Assembly: GCA_016719395.1 (NCBI GenBank)
Contig: JADJZF010000005.1
Coordinates: 170,418 to 234,417, forward strand
Length of the DNA: 64,000 nt
Direction: 5' to 3'
Source: Candidatus Amarobacter glycogenicus
GTDB lineage: Bacteria > Chloroflexota > Dehalococcoidia > Tepidiformales > Tepidiformaceae
Under the pieces are notes generated by a model. The model saw nothing but the letters and a program-made list of their open reading frames with translations, was not told the DNA's origin and did no database searches. Shown one piece after another: positions 18,151 to 26,915 of this stretch. Numbering within the stretch: the first letter of the stretch is position 1; every line of letters starts with the position of its first letter. The translations under genes were made by a program, and so were the position numbers.

Positions 18151-19223
18151 GCTGTCGGCTCGAATCCGGGCATCGGCCCGTCCAATCCGCGCACGGCGGC
18201 AAGAACGCGGACACGTCCGAGCCCGGCGCCGTCGGTCAGTTGCTCCAGTGCCCGGCGCCGCGCGAAGTACTCACCGAGGTCGTTCCTGGCGGCCTCGACA
18301 AGTTGCCCGGCACCGAGTGCGTAAAGGAACTCCGATTGGGCTACCGGCCCGAACACCGTCATTCCCTCGTCCTCAGCCGCCGCGGCAAGGTCCGAGAAGT
18401 TCACGTGCGTCGTCAGGTCCTGGTCGCCGACGTGGATGTACGGGTTCTCGTGGGCAGTGTGCTTGTAGTAACACAGGAGCGTCCCCCTCATCCGCCACGA
18501 TGCCCAGAGCTCTTCCTGTGGGTAGCCGTAGTCGAAGACGAGGACTGCGCCCCGCTGCACCAGCGAACAGAGCGCTCGCATCGCCGGGTAGGCACGCGAG
18601 TTCACCTCGAAACGGCCGGCCTCCGGGGCGTCATCGATACTCGCGACCCCTCCCGGAAGCTCGACGAATCGCTCCCCGTCCCAGCGCACCAGGACCTCCA
18701 CCGGTCCGCGTCCCCCCACGTCGAACATCCGCACTGGGAAGGCATCGAACAACTCATTCGTGATGACAACGCCGTGCGCCGCCGGCCCCTTGGGGCCCTC
18801 GCGCCACTCCACCCGGCTGTCGCTTCCGGGACTATTCGGCTCGAAGGCGACGTACCTGATCGCCGCTCGAAACGCAGGGTCTCTCCCCTCCGCCCAGTCC
18901 AGGATCGCCGTCGCTAGCGCGCCTTCGCCAGCGCCCGGTTCGAAAATGGCGAACTCGTCCGGTTCGCCGATCTGTTGCCACACGTGGCGGCACCAACCTG
19001 CCACCGCCCAACCGAACATCGGGTGAATTGTCGGGCTGGTCAGGAAGTCGCCCTGCCTCCCGACGCGGCCTGGTCGCCGGTAGTAGCCATGCTGGGGGTG
19101 ATAAAGCGCGATCTCCATGAACCGCTCGAAAGTGATCGCCCCGCCGGCCATCTCCTCGATGATCGCCTCGATCAACCGGGGGTTGCCAAGTGCCGCTTTG
19201 CCGGGGTCAAGGTCCAGGGCCAT
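18147..19223 (-). CDS. SAM-dependent methyltransferase, MidA/NDUFAF7 family
   Basis: A 358-residue class I methyltransferase of the MidA family (the mitochondrial homologue NDUFAF7 methylates an arginine of complex I). Landmarks are YHPQHGYYRRPG, GDFLTSPTIHPMFG, the SAM loop FEPGAGEGALA and ITNELFDAFPVRMF. The bacterial substrate is not known. ATG at 19223 is chosen over a TTG ten codons upstream because GGTGAG lies just before it. First gene of an operon with the redoxin. Confidence 0.85.
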   Translation of the reverse strand: MALDLDPGKAALGNPRLIEAIIEEMAGGAITFERFMEIALYHPQHGYYRRPGRVGRQGDFLTSPTIHPMFGWAVAGWCRHVWQQIGEPDEFAIFEPGAGEGALATAILDWAEGRDPAFRAAIRYVAFEPNSPGSDSRVEWREGPKGPAAHGVVITNELFDAFPVRMFDVGGRGPVEVLVRWDGERFVELPGGVASIDDAPEAGRFEVNSRAYPAMRALCSLVQRGAVLVFDYGYPQEELWASWRMRGTLLCYYKHTAHENPYIHVGDQDLTTHVNFSDLAAAAEDEGMTVFGPVAQSEFLYALGAGQLVEAARNDLGEYFARRRALEQLTDGAGLGRVRVLAAVRGLDGPMPGFEPTA

Positions 19224-19321
19224 GCTCACCGATTCTCCCACGCGGCATCCCAACCTGTCGTCACCGGCGGCTGCCTGCTACGCTTCGCAAAACGCCACGA
19301 ATCCTCTCTACAGGGCAACGA

Positions 19322-19825
19322 ATGCCAACACCCGCGCTTCAGTCCGAGCCTTCCGTGGATTCCGCCCTCCGTTTCTTCGGAGAGGCACTTAACATGTTCG
19401 ACCCCCTCCGTTTCCGTGCCTGGGCCGAGATGGGGCTCACCACAGCCCAGCTCCGTGTCCTCTTCCTCGTCCGCGAATCCCCAGGGGTCACCGCCGGCGA
19501 ACTCGCGCACCGTCTCGCTGTCACTCCTCCAACCATCTCCGGCATCGTCGATCGCCTGGTCAAGCTCAACCTCGTCCGCAGGGAAGACGATGAGAGCGAC
19601 CGCCGTCTCGTCCGCAACATCCTCACCGATCAGGGTGAGAACGCCTGCAAGCGGATGGAACAGGGCACCGAGATCTTCACGCGCCGCATCCTCGTCGAGA
19701 TGGATCCCCGAGACCTCCAGGCCTTCACTGCCGGTCTCAAGGCCTTTATCAAGGCGAGCACCTATGTCGCCAACGTCGAACCGAACCTCGCAGCCGTAGC
19801 CATGCCCGGGATGAGTGCAGAATGA
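19322..19825 (+). CDS. MarR family transcriptional regulator
   Basis: A 167-residue winged-helix DNA-binding protein. GLTTAQLRVLFLV, TAGELAHRLAVTPPTISGIV (recognition helix) and the wing DDESDRRLVRNILTDQG are standard MarR features. ATG at 19322 is preferred to the longer frame because the fold begins shortly after it. The following phosphatase and methyltransferase genes overlap it (ATGA) or each other and are probably in the same operon; the ligand is unknown. Confidence 0.88.
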   Translation: MPTPALQSEPSVDSALRFFGEALNMFDPLRFRAWAEMGLTTAQLRVLFLVRESPGVTAGELAHRLAVTPPTISGIVDRLVKLNLVRREDDESDRRLVRNILTDQGENACKRMEQGTEIFTRRILVEMDPRDLQAFTAGLKAFIKASTYVANVEPNLAAVAMPGMSAE

Positions 19826-20532
19826 CCACGCCCCGACGAGTCCGCTCTATCGACCTCGAGAATCCCTTCGCTGAATCCTTCGAAGGTATGTGTGAGGTAC
19901 TGCTCATCCGCCACGGCGAGCAGCAGTTCTTCGACAACATTCCCCTTGGCCAGGCCTACGATGCTCCCCTTTCCGCGCTTGGTCGGCGCCAGGCCGAAGC
20001 CGTTGGCGAGCGCCTCGCCAACGCCCGCATTGGACGGGTCTACTGCAGCGACATGAAGCGCGCCCACGACACGGCAAAAGCAGTCGCCGGGCACCACGGC
20101 TTGAACGAAATCGTCATGCCCGGCCTCAGGGAGATCGACCTGTGGCAGAATGCACCGCAAGACAAGGGTCTGCTCGACATCTACACCCGCGAGCAACTCG
20201 CCGATGTCTATCGAGAAGTCACGCGCACGCGGAAGCATTCCGCCTACCCGTTCTGCGAGGATGTCGATTCCTTCCGGAGCCGCGTCTTCACGGCGCTGGA
20301 CGCGGCCATCGCTGAGAGCCATGGAATGCGGATAGCCGTGGTCTGCCACGGCGGCGTCATCAATGCTGTCCTCAGCCATGTCCTCGGCTCATCGTTCGAT
20401 CACCTCGTCGCGGTTCATCACACCTCTGTCAGCGTCATGCGTGCTGCCGACACCCGCCGCGTCATCCTGACGGTCAACGACTATTCCCATGTCATGCCGT
20501 TCCAGACCTCGCGCGGCGACGTCAACGCCTGA
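19822..20532 (+). CDS. Histidine phosphatase family protein
   Basis: A 236-residue member of the phosphoglycerate-mutase-like superfamily. The catalytic box LLIRHGEQQFFDN, the downstream SALGRRQAEAVGERLA, CSDMKRAHDTA and the second catalytic histidine in VVCHGGVINAVL are present. It is likely a cofactor-independent phosphatase; the substrate is not predictable. It is coupled to the MarR gene by ATGA and abuts the methyltransferase gene. Confidence 0.88.
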   Translation: MTTPRRVRSIDLENPFAESFEGMCEVLLIRHGEQQFFDNIPLGQAYDAPLSALGRRQAEAVGERLANARIGRVYCSDMKRAHDTAKAVAGHHGLNEIVMPGLREIDLWQNAPQDKGLLDIYTREQLADVYREVTRTRKHSAYPFCEDVDSFRSRVFTALDAAIAESHGMRIAVVCHGGVINAVLSHVLGSSFDHLVAVHHTSVSVMRAADTRRVILTVNDYSHVMPFQTSRGDVNA

Positions 20533-21224
20533 TGTCCACGACGCTTCAGCCAGACCCCTCCTGGCTCCAAGTCGACCCGGAGTTCTATCGCCATGGAGGT
20601 CACAGTTTCGGGCCGGGCGAAATGCTCGCCCTCGCCGAAGCGAAGGGCGAACGGGCGCTTGTTTATCCCGCCAGCGGTGGTGAGGAGGCGCTCTCCCTGG
20701 CGAACCTCGGTGCCACCGTCTCCGTATTTGATTCCCTCGAGAACTCCGCACGTGCTCGTGCGCTGGCGGAACAGGCCGGCATCGCCGTCACCTTTCTCGA
20801 AGGAGTCCCCGGCAGCCCTGAGATCCCGGGTGGGCCATATGACACGGTTTACAGCAGCTTTGGACTGCTGAGCGCGCTCGAATTCTTCGACGACTGGGCG
20901 GGAGGTATCGCAGGGGCCTTGAAGACTGGGGGACGCCTCGTCATCCACGACGTGCATCCCGCCGCGTACGTGCCCGGGGTCCGCAAGGGAGTCTTCGCGG
21001 TCGCGCACTCCTACTTTGACGACGAAGAGGATGGCGGTGGCCCCGGCTGGACCATGGGCGATCTCATCTCCGCTCTCGGCATGGCCGGGATGCCAACGAT
21101 CTACCTCGAAGAGATGCCGGACTCGGAGCGCTACCAGACACCGCTCGACCGCTTTCACAACGTCCGCTGGGACGTCCGTTGGCGGCTCCCCGGCGCCTTC
21201 GTGCTGGTGGCCCTCAAGCCTTAG
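20532..21224 (+). CDS. Putative class I SAM-dependent methyltransferase
   Basis: A 230-residue protein with a methyltransferase-like fold: LVYPASGGEEALSLANLGA occupies the motif I position with a variant loop, VSVFDSLENSARARALAEQA resembles motif II, and LKTGGRLVIHDVHP resembles motif IV. The glycine-rich loop is not classical, so the call is tentative. It shares one base with the phosphatase stop and ends the MarR operon just before aspS. Confidence 0.65.
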   Translation: MSTTLQPDPSWLQVDPEFYRHGGHSFGPGEMLALAEAKGERALVYPASGGEEALSLANLGATVSVFDSLENSARARALAEQAGIAVTFLEGVPGSPEIPGGPYDTVYSSFGLLSALEFFDDWAGGIAGALKTGGRLVIHDVHPAAYVPGVRKGVFAVAHSYFDDEEDGGGPGWTMGDLISALGMAGMPTIYLEEMPDSERYQTPLDRFHNVRWDVRWRLPGAFVLVALKP

Positions 21225-21258
21225 GTCCCTTCCTGTCGCCGCTTCCCGGTTCCCCGTT

Positions 21259-21264
21259 TACCCT
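21259..21264 (+). promoter_or_regulatory. Leaderless -10 element for aspS
   Basis: TACCCT lies 6 bases before the ATG at 21271. There is no Shine-Dalgarno sequence in the short intergenic gap. Confidence 0.4.
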
Positions 21265-21270
21265 TAGCCC

Positions 21271-23043
21271 ATGCTCAAAACCACGAATTGCGGCGAACTT
21301 CGGCTCGCCGATGCCGGCAAGACCGTCCGCATCGCCGGATGGGTCCATCGCCGCCGCGACCACGGTGGCCTCATCTTCATCGACCTCCGCGATTCCTCCG
21401 GCATCGTCCAGCTCGTGATCAATCCCGAAAATTCCCAGGCCCACGCCGCCGCCCACCGCGCCCGCATCGAATGGGTCCTCCAGGTCGAAGGCGTCGTGAG
21501 CCCCCGCGACCCCGCGACCGTGAATCCGAACATGGCGACCGGTGAAGTCGAAGTCGCCCCATCTTCGGTGACGGTCCTCAACGAGGCGCTCACCCCGCCC
21601 TTCTACATCAACGAGCCCGCTGATGTGGACGAACAACTCCGCCTCAAGTACCGCTACCTCGACCTTCGCCGTCCCGAAGTGGCCGAGGTGATCAAGCTCC
21701 GGCACGAGGTCGTCTGGTACATCCGCCAGTTCCTGGTCGCGCGTGGCTTCTATGAAATCGAAACGCCGACCCTCATCAAGTCCACACCTGAAGGCGCGCG
21801 TGATTTCCTCGTCCCTTCTCGGATGAAGCCGGGCCACTTCTTCGCGTTGCCCCAGTCTCCCCAGATTCTGAAACAACTCCTGATGGTTGCCGGCTTCGAG
21901 AAGTACTTCCAGATCGCCCGCTGCTACCGCGATGAGGACACCCGTGCCAATCGCGTCGCCGAGCATACCCAGCTGGACCTGGAAATGAGCTTCGTCGAAG
22001 AGGCGGACATCATGGGTCTGATCGAAGAGCTCTACGCCGGTATTGCGACGCAGTTCGGGCGCGGCGCTATCCAGAGCACTCCGTTTCCCCGCCTCGATTA
22101 CCACGAGTGCATGGCTCGCTATGGGATCGACCGTCCGGACCTGCGCTATGGCCTTGAGTTCGTCGACATCGCTGAACCGCTCCGTGCGTCAGGCTTCCAG
22201 GTCTTCGTTACTGCGCTCCAGGGCGGCGGCGAGATCAAAGCGATCCGCGTGCCCGGCAAAGCAGACATGACGCGTCGCGAGATCGACGAACTCACCGAAA
22301 TCGCCCGCGGCGGCGGCGCCAAAGGCCTCGCCTACATTGGCTTCATGCCTGCCGAACTCCGGTCGCCAATCGCGAAATTCCTGAACCCGGATGAAATCGC
22401 TGCCATCAAGTCCCTCGCCGGGGCGCAGGATGGCGATATCGTCTTCATCGTCGCCGACCAGCCGGAGACCGTGGCGCGGTCGCTGTTCGGTGTCCGCGAC
22501 TACCTCGGCGACCGCCTTGGCCTGAAGGATCCGGCCGTGCTCTCATTCGCCTGGGTCACGGGATTCCCGTTGCTCGAATGGCGCCCAGAGGAAGAGCGCT
22601 GGGACGCGACGCACAACCCGTTCAGCGGCTTCGTTGAAGCCGACCGTCCGAAACTCGATACAGACCCCGGCAAGGTTATCGCTCGCCAGTACGACCTGGT
22701 CCTCAACGGCTCCGAGGTCGGCGGTGGCTCCATCCGCCTGAACACCCGAACCGACCAGGAGAAAGTCCTGGGCCTCATGGGCTACACCCCCGAAGAGATG
22801 CAGGACCGCTTCGGTGTCGTCCTCGACGCGCTTGAGTACGGCGCCCCGCCGGAAGGCGGCGTCGGTATGGGCATCGACCGCCTGATCATGTCGCTCATCG
22901 GCAGTGAGAACATCCGGGATGTTATCGCGTTCCCCAAGGCGTCCTCCGGTTCGGACCCCTTGATGGGTGCGCCTTCGCCCGTGGACACCGCCCAGCTCGA
23001 CGAACTTGGCCTGGTGCTCAAGCCCGACCCGGCCCGAACCTGA
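21271..23043 (+). CDS. aspS: Aspartate--tRNA ligase (AspRS, bacterial type)
   Basis: Class II aminoacyl-tRNA synthetase of 590 residues, normal for the bacterial enzyme with a GAD insertion domain. The N-terminal OB fold (RIAGWVHRRRDHGGLIFIDL) binds the anticodon; motif 1 surrounds YEIETPTLIKSTPEGARDF, motif 2 is FQIARCYRDEDTRANR, and motif 3 is GVGMGIDRLIMSL. The last block KASSGSDPLMGAPSPV is typical. Bacteria with this type may be discriminating or non-discriminating; sequence alone does not decide here. Confidence 0.97.
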   Translation: MLKTTNCGELRLADAGKTVRIAGWVHRRRDHGGLIFIDLRDSSGIVQLVINPENSQAHAAAHRARIEWVLQVEGVVSPRDPATVNPNMATGEVEVAPSSVTVLNEALTPPFYINEPADVDEQLRLKYRYLDLRRPEVAEVIKLRHEVVWYIRQFLVARGFYEIETPTLIKSTPEGARDFLVPSRMKPGHFFALPQSPQILKQLLMVAGFEKYFQIARCYRDEDTRANRVAEHTQLDLEMSFVEEADIMGLIEELYAGIATQFGRGAIQSTPFPRLDYHECMARYGIDRPDLRYGLEFVDIAEPLRASGFQVFVTALQGGGEIKAIRVPGKADMTRREIDELTEIARGGGAKGLAYIGFMPAELRSPIAKFLNPDEIAAIKSLAGAQDGDIVFIVADQPETVARSLFGVRDYLGDRLGLKDPAVLSFAWVTGFPLLEWRPEEERWDATHNPFSGFVEADRPKLDTDPGKVIARQYDLVLNGSEVGGGSIRLNTRTDQEKVLGLMGYTPEEMQDRFGVVLDALEYGAPPEGGVGMGIDRLIMSLIGSENIRDVIAFPKASSGSDPLMGAPSPVDTAQLDELGLVLKPDPART

Positions 23044-23194
23044 CCCCGCTGCCGTAAAGCCGCGTTTCCTCGCAGCCCGGCCATGCATTCTCGCCGAATG
23101 CCAACCCGTGTACGCTTTTCAACCTGACGTGGCCAGACGGATCGCCTTTCGTCGCCCGAACCGAATCCTGAACAGACTCACCCGGCAGGTGCCC

Positions 23195-24862
23195 ATGTCG
23201 AACAAGATGTTGACCCTGATGATGGGTTTCGTTGCTTTCCTTATCCTCGCGGTGGGCGTCGTCTTCCTCATCGCCCTCGCTGGCGGTGGAGACGACGACG
23301 ATGGCTCCCCGGCCGACGGCGATGGCGAGAACAACCGCTCGTCCACCTCCGGGAAGATATGCGATGGGAAGTCGCTCATCGTCCCCGGCGATGACCCGTC
23401 GTCGGTGCTGGATCCGATCCAGGTGGCCGATGTCAGCACTGCTGAATACGTCGTCGAGATCTTCGGCGGCCTGGTCACGCTCGATCCCGACCTGAAGGTT
23501 CAGCCGGACATCGCCAAGGAGTGGACTTCCTCGAACGGCGGAAAGACCTACACCTTCAAACTCCGCGATAACGTCGTGTTCCACTCCGGCACAGCCAAGC
23601 GCGTCACGGCGAACGACTTCAAGTACAGCATCGAACGCGCCGCCGACCCCGCCAACGCTTCCCCCACGGTACTCGCGTACCTCGGTAACATCGTCGGCCT
23701 GAAGGACCGGTTTCAGAACAAGGCATCGAGCGTCACCGGCGTCAAAGTCATCGACGAAACGACAGTGCAAATCGACCTCGTCGAACCGTCTGATTTCTTC
23801 CTCTCCGAACTCACCTACCCCGTCGCCTACGTCGTCGACAAGGAGCAGATCGAAGGCAACGCCCGTAACTGGACGCAGAAGCCGCGTGGCACCGGCCCCT
23901 TCCAGCTCAAGGAATTCAAGCCTGCCGAGAAGATTGTCCTGGCAAAGAACGACCGCTACCACCTTGGCGTCGCGAAGCTCGATGAAGTCGTATTCGAACT
24001 CGCCGGCGGGAGCATCCTCACCCGTTACGAAAACAACGAGATCCATATCGGCGGATTCCCGGCGACCCAACTCGACTCGATCAAGAGCGGGCAGAATCCA
24101 CTCAGCGATGATTATCGGGAAATTCCCGAGATGGCTGTCTTCTACTTCACGCTGAATCCCCAGAAGGCTCCGTTCGATGACCCCAAGGTCCGCCAGGCCT
24201 TTGCGATGTCCTTCGACCGCCAGAACATCAATACCGTCCTCCTCTACGATGCCTACCGAGTGGCCGATGGATTCATGCCCCCGGAAACTCCCGGGTACAG
24301 CGAGTCCATCAAGTCCTATTCCTACGACCCTGTGAAGGCGAAGCAGCTCCTCCAGGAGTCCAGGTACGCCGGCAAGCTCCCGCGCATCGTCCTCACCTAC
24401 AGCGGCTCGGGGTCGGCCGCCCCCGACCTGCTCGTCGCCATCCAGAAGGGCTGGTCCGACAACCTCGGCGTCGAAATCGAACTCCAGGCTGTCGATAGCT
24501 CGGCCTTCCTCCGCGAACAACGCAAAGGACAGTTCCAGATGCAGTCCGATGGCTGGGCTGCCGACTATCCGGACCCCGAGGACTTCCTCGGGAAGCTCTT
24601 CGCCAGCGACAGTTCGCTCAACTATGCCAGGTACAAAAACGATGAAGTCGATGCCCTCCTCAGGCAGGCTCGCATCGAGACCGACCGCACCAAGCGCTTC
24701 GACCTTTACCGCCAGGCCGAGCAGAAGATTATCGATGATGCGACAGTCATCCCGACCTTCTGGCCGGTGACGCACACGCTCGTGAAGTCGTGCGTGAAGA
24801 ACCTGCCTTCCGCTGCGCTGGTCATCCCCAAGTACCGGTACGTCGAAATCAAGGACGACTAG
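23195..24862 (+). CDS. Peptide ABC transporter substrate-binding protein (SBP family 5)
   Basis: A 555-residue extracytoplasmic binding protein for peptides or similar solutes. An N-terminal hydrophobic segment (FVAFLILAVGVVFLIALAGG) is followed by an acidic linker and the family 5 fold: ADVSTAEYVVEIFGGLVTLD, YTFKLRDNVVFHSG, AFAMSFDRQNI and GWAADYPDPEDFLGKLF. There is no lipobox cysteine, so it appears anchored by an uncleaved segment. ATG 23195 has a weak GGCAGG upstream. It heads a cassette with two permease genes. Confidence 0.92.
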   Translation: MSNKMLTLMMGFVAFLILAVGVVFLIALAGGGDDDDGSPADGDGENNRSSTSGKICDGKSLIVPGDDPSSVLDPIQVADVSTAEYVVEIFGGLVTLDPDLKVQPDIAKEWTSSNGGKTYTFKLRDNVVFHSGTAKRVTANDFKYSIERAADPANASPTVLAYLGNIVGLKDRFQNKASSVTGVKVIDETTVQIDLVEPSDFFLSELTYPVAYVVDKEQIEGNARNWTQKPRGTGPFQLKEFKPAEKIVLAKNDRYHLGVAKLDEVVFELAGGSILTRYENNEIHIGGFPATQLDSIKSGQNPLSDDYREIPEMAVFYFTLNPQKAPFDDPKVRQAFAMSFDRQNINTVLLYDAYRVADGFMPPETPGYSESIKSYSYDPVKAKQLLQESRYAGKLPRIVLTYSGSGSAAPDLLVAIQKGWSDNLGVEIELQAVDSSAFLREQRKGQFQMQSDGWAADYPDPEDFLGKLFASDSSLNYARYKNDEVDALLRQARIETDRTKRFDLYRQAEQKIIDDATVIPTFWPVTHTLVKSCVKNLPSAALVIPKYRYVEIKDD

Positions 24863-24864
24863 GC

Positions 24865-25818
24865 ATGGGCCCAGGGCTTGCCGGTTACATCATCCGCCGC
24901 TTGCTCTGGGCCATTCCCGTCCTGTTTCTCATTTCCATAACGGTATTCGCGATGCTCCGGCTCGCTCCGGGGTCTCCGATTGACGCGATTCTTGGGCAGC
25001 GCTACACCGAAGAGCAGGCGGCGGTTCTCCGCGACAAGTACGGCTACGACGATCCGCTGCCCGTGCAGTACGTCAAGTACATCGGCAACCTCGCCCAGGG
25101 TGACCTCGGCGTTTCCACCCGCCACCGCGATTTCACCGCCAGCGAGATCATCTGGCCGAAGATCTGGATCTCTACCCAGCTCGGGTTGATCGCGCTGGTC
25201 ATCGTCTTCGGTCTTGGCATCCCTGTCGGGGTCTACGCCGCGATGGCCCGCGGCACATTCATCGATCCCCTCACGATTGCCTTCTGGCTCGCCATAGAAG
25301 CCATCCCCACCTTCGTCCTCGTGACGCTCACGAGCTGGTTCTTCGCGTTGAAACTCGGTGTTATCGACTTGGGATACGAGGGCGTCTGGACCCCGAACAT
25401 GATCGTCCCCGTGCTTGTCATGTCTCTGCCCGGCGTCGCCGGGGTCGCGCGGTTCATGCGGGCATCCGTCATCGGTGTCCTCGGCGAAGACTACATCCGC
25501 ACAGCCCGGGCGAAAGGCCTGAAAGAACAGACCATCGTCCTCACGCACATTACCCGGAACGCTCTCCTCCCGATGATCACCGTCATCGGCCTGTCTCTTC
25601 CCGGCATCACTACGGGCTCCCTCTTCGTCGAGGTGGGCTTCGGCATTCCCGGCATTGCCAACGAGTCGCTCCAGGCGGTCCTCGCACCCGACTACGATGT
25701 CATCCTTGCCCTGGTTCTCTTTGGCGCCACTCTCTTTGTGTTGGCGAATGTAGCCATCGACATCCTCTACGGCTTCATCGATCCGCGCGTGCGAGTAGGG
25801 GTCGGCCGTGGCCAGTGA
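24865..25818 (+). CDS. ABC transporter permease, DppB/OppB type
   Basis: A 317-residue inner-membrane permease. Six membrane segments are apparent, starting GYIIRRLLWAIPVLFLISITVF. The periplasmic loop contains RLAPGSPID, and the coupling-helix motif is RTARAKGLKEQTIVLTHITRNALLP, which contacts the ATPase. It starts 2 bp after the binding-protein stop and overlaps the second permease. Confidence 0.94.
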   Translation: MGPGLAGYIIRRLLWAIPVLFLISITVFAMLRLAPGSPIDAILGQRYTEEQAAVLRDKYGYDDPLPVQYVKYIGNLAQGDLGVSTRHRDFTASEIIWPKIWISTQLGLIALVIVFGLGIPVGVYAAMARGTFIDPLTIAFWLAIEAIPTFVLVTLTSWFFALKLGVIDLGYEGVWTPNMIVPVLVMSLPGVAGVARFMRASVIGVLGEDYIRTARAKGLKEQTIVLTHITRNALLPMITVIGLSLPGITTGSLFVEVGFGIPGIANESLQAVLAPDYDVILALVLFGATLFVLANVAIDILYGFIDPRVRVGVGRGQ

Positions 25819-26788
25819 GACGACAGTCCCCGTCCTGCTTCCCGAACCTGAGCTCGCGCCACCCCGCCGTTTCCGCACGCTTCGTGACCTCCTGCGAAAG
25901 AAGATCGCGCTCCTTGCAATCGCCTATCTGGCCATCTTCTACGCCTGCGGCCTGCTTGCCCCGTTCATCGCACCTTACGGATTGAACGACCAGCAACTCA
26001 CCGTCGAAACGCGTCTGCAGCCTCCTTCTGCGGACCACCTCCTCGGGACGGATCGCCTCGGCCGCGACATGCTCACCCGCGTCCTCTACTCCGCCCGGAC
26101 AACCGTCGTCTTCACCATTGTTATCGTCATTTCTGGCGGGCTCTTTCTCGGCCTAGGCCTTGGATTGCTTGCGGGCTATCGGGGCGGCTGGGTGGATACA
26201 GCGATCATGCGCACCGGCGAAGTCCTCTCGGGGATGCCGACGCTCATCCTCATGCTTGCCATAACCGCCTCTTTCCGCGGCCGCATCAACTCCTGGTCCT
26301 TCTGGCTCGAAGATCACACTTTCCTCGGGGACGACTCCAAGACCCTGGTCAAGTTCACCATCATCTCCCTGGCGACTGTGCCTTTCGCCTGGCTCGGGAG
26401 TTCGCGAATCGTCCGCAGCCAGGTCCTCGCGATCCGCGAACAGGCGTACGTCACGGCCGCGGAGAGCCTTGGCGCCACGACTCCCCGAATCCTTATCCGG
26501 CATGTGCTTCCCGGAGTCATGCCCCTCTTCCTCGTCGGCCTTTCCTCCGGCATGGCCGGCATCGCCGGCGCCGAAGTGGCCCTAAGCTACCTCGGCCTGG
26601 GTATAGATGAACCCGCCGCCAGTTTCGGAAACCTCATCGGTGACGTGAACGGAACCCGATTCTTCGAGCAGTACCCGTACTTGCTCGTCGCGGGCGCCGG
26701 TCCAGTCATTCTCTTTCTCTTTTCCTGGAATCTGCTCGGCGATGCCCTCGTCGATGTCTTCGATCGGCGTCAGAACTCGCACCGCTAA
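25808..26788 (+). CDS. ABC transporter permease, DppC/OppC type
   Basis: A 326-residue partner permease with the N-terminal DppC segment (LRKKIALLAIAYLAIFYACG), the loop LLGTDRLGRDMLTRVLYSART and the coupling motif YVTAAESLGATTPRILIRH. The GTG start at 25808 overlaps the first permease. No DppD/DppF ATPase follows; the next gene is tig, so the ATPases must be encoded elsewhere. Confidence 0.94.
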   Translation: MASETTVPVLLPEPELAPPRRFRTLRDLLRKKIALLAIAYLAIFYACGLLAPFIAPYGLNDQQLTVETRLQPPSADHLLGTDRLGRDMLTRVLYSARTTVVFTIVIVISGGLFLGLGLGLLAGYRGGWVDTAIMRTGEVLSGMPTLILMLAITASFRGRINSWSFWLEDHTFLGDDSKTLVKFTIISLATVPFAWLGSSRIVRSQVLAIREQAYVTAAESLGATTPRILIRHVLPGVMPLFLVGLSSGMAGIAGAEVALSYLGLGIDEPAASFGNLIGDVNGTRFFEQYPYLLVAGAGPVILFLFSWNLLGDALVDVFDRRQNSHR

Positions 26789-26883
26789 GCGTCGACCGGC
26801 CGAGTAGGAAGAACGCTCGTACGTCCAGGACGCGAAATTGCTGTTCCATCTGCCCTCCGCCCGGCACGGCGCGCCCTGTTTGC

Positions 26884-26889
26884 TATACT
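26884..26889 (+). promoter_or_regulatory. Putative -10 box for tig-clpP-clpX
   Basis: TATACT lies 27 bases upstream of the tig start. No convincing -35 box is visible. GGAGG at 26897-26901 could serve as a distant ribosome-binding site. Confidence 0.4.
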
Positions 26890-26915
26890 CGAATTTGGAG
26901 GTTCGCGAACCCACT

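Noticed and set aside
23018..24775. Long minus-strand open frame (585 codons) opposite the ABC binding protein
   Set aside because: It is antisense to a clear family 5 binding protein and its acidic, repetitive translation matches no family; high GC makes such shadows common.
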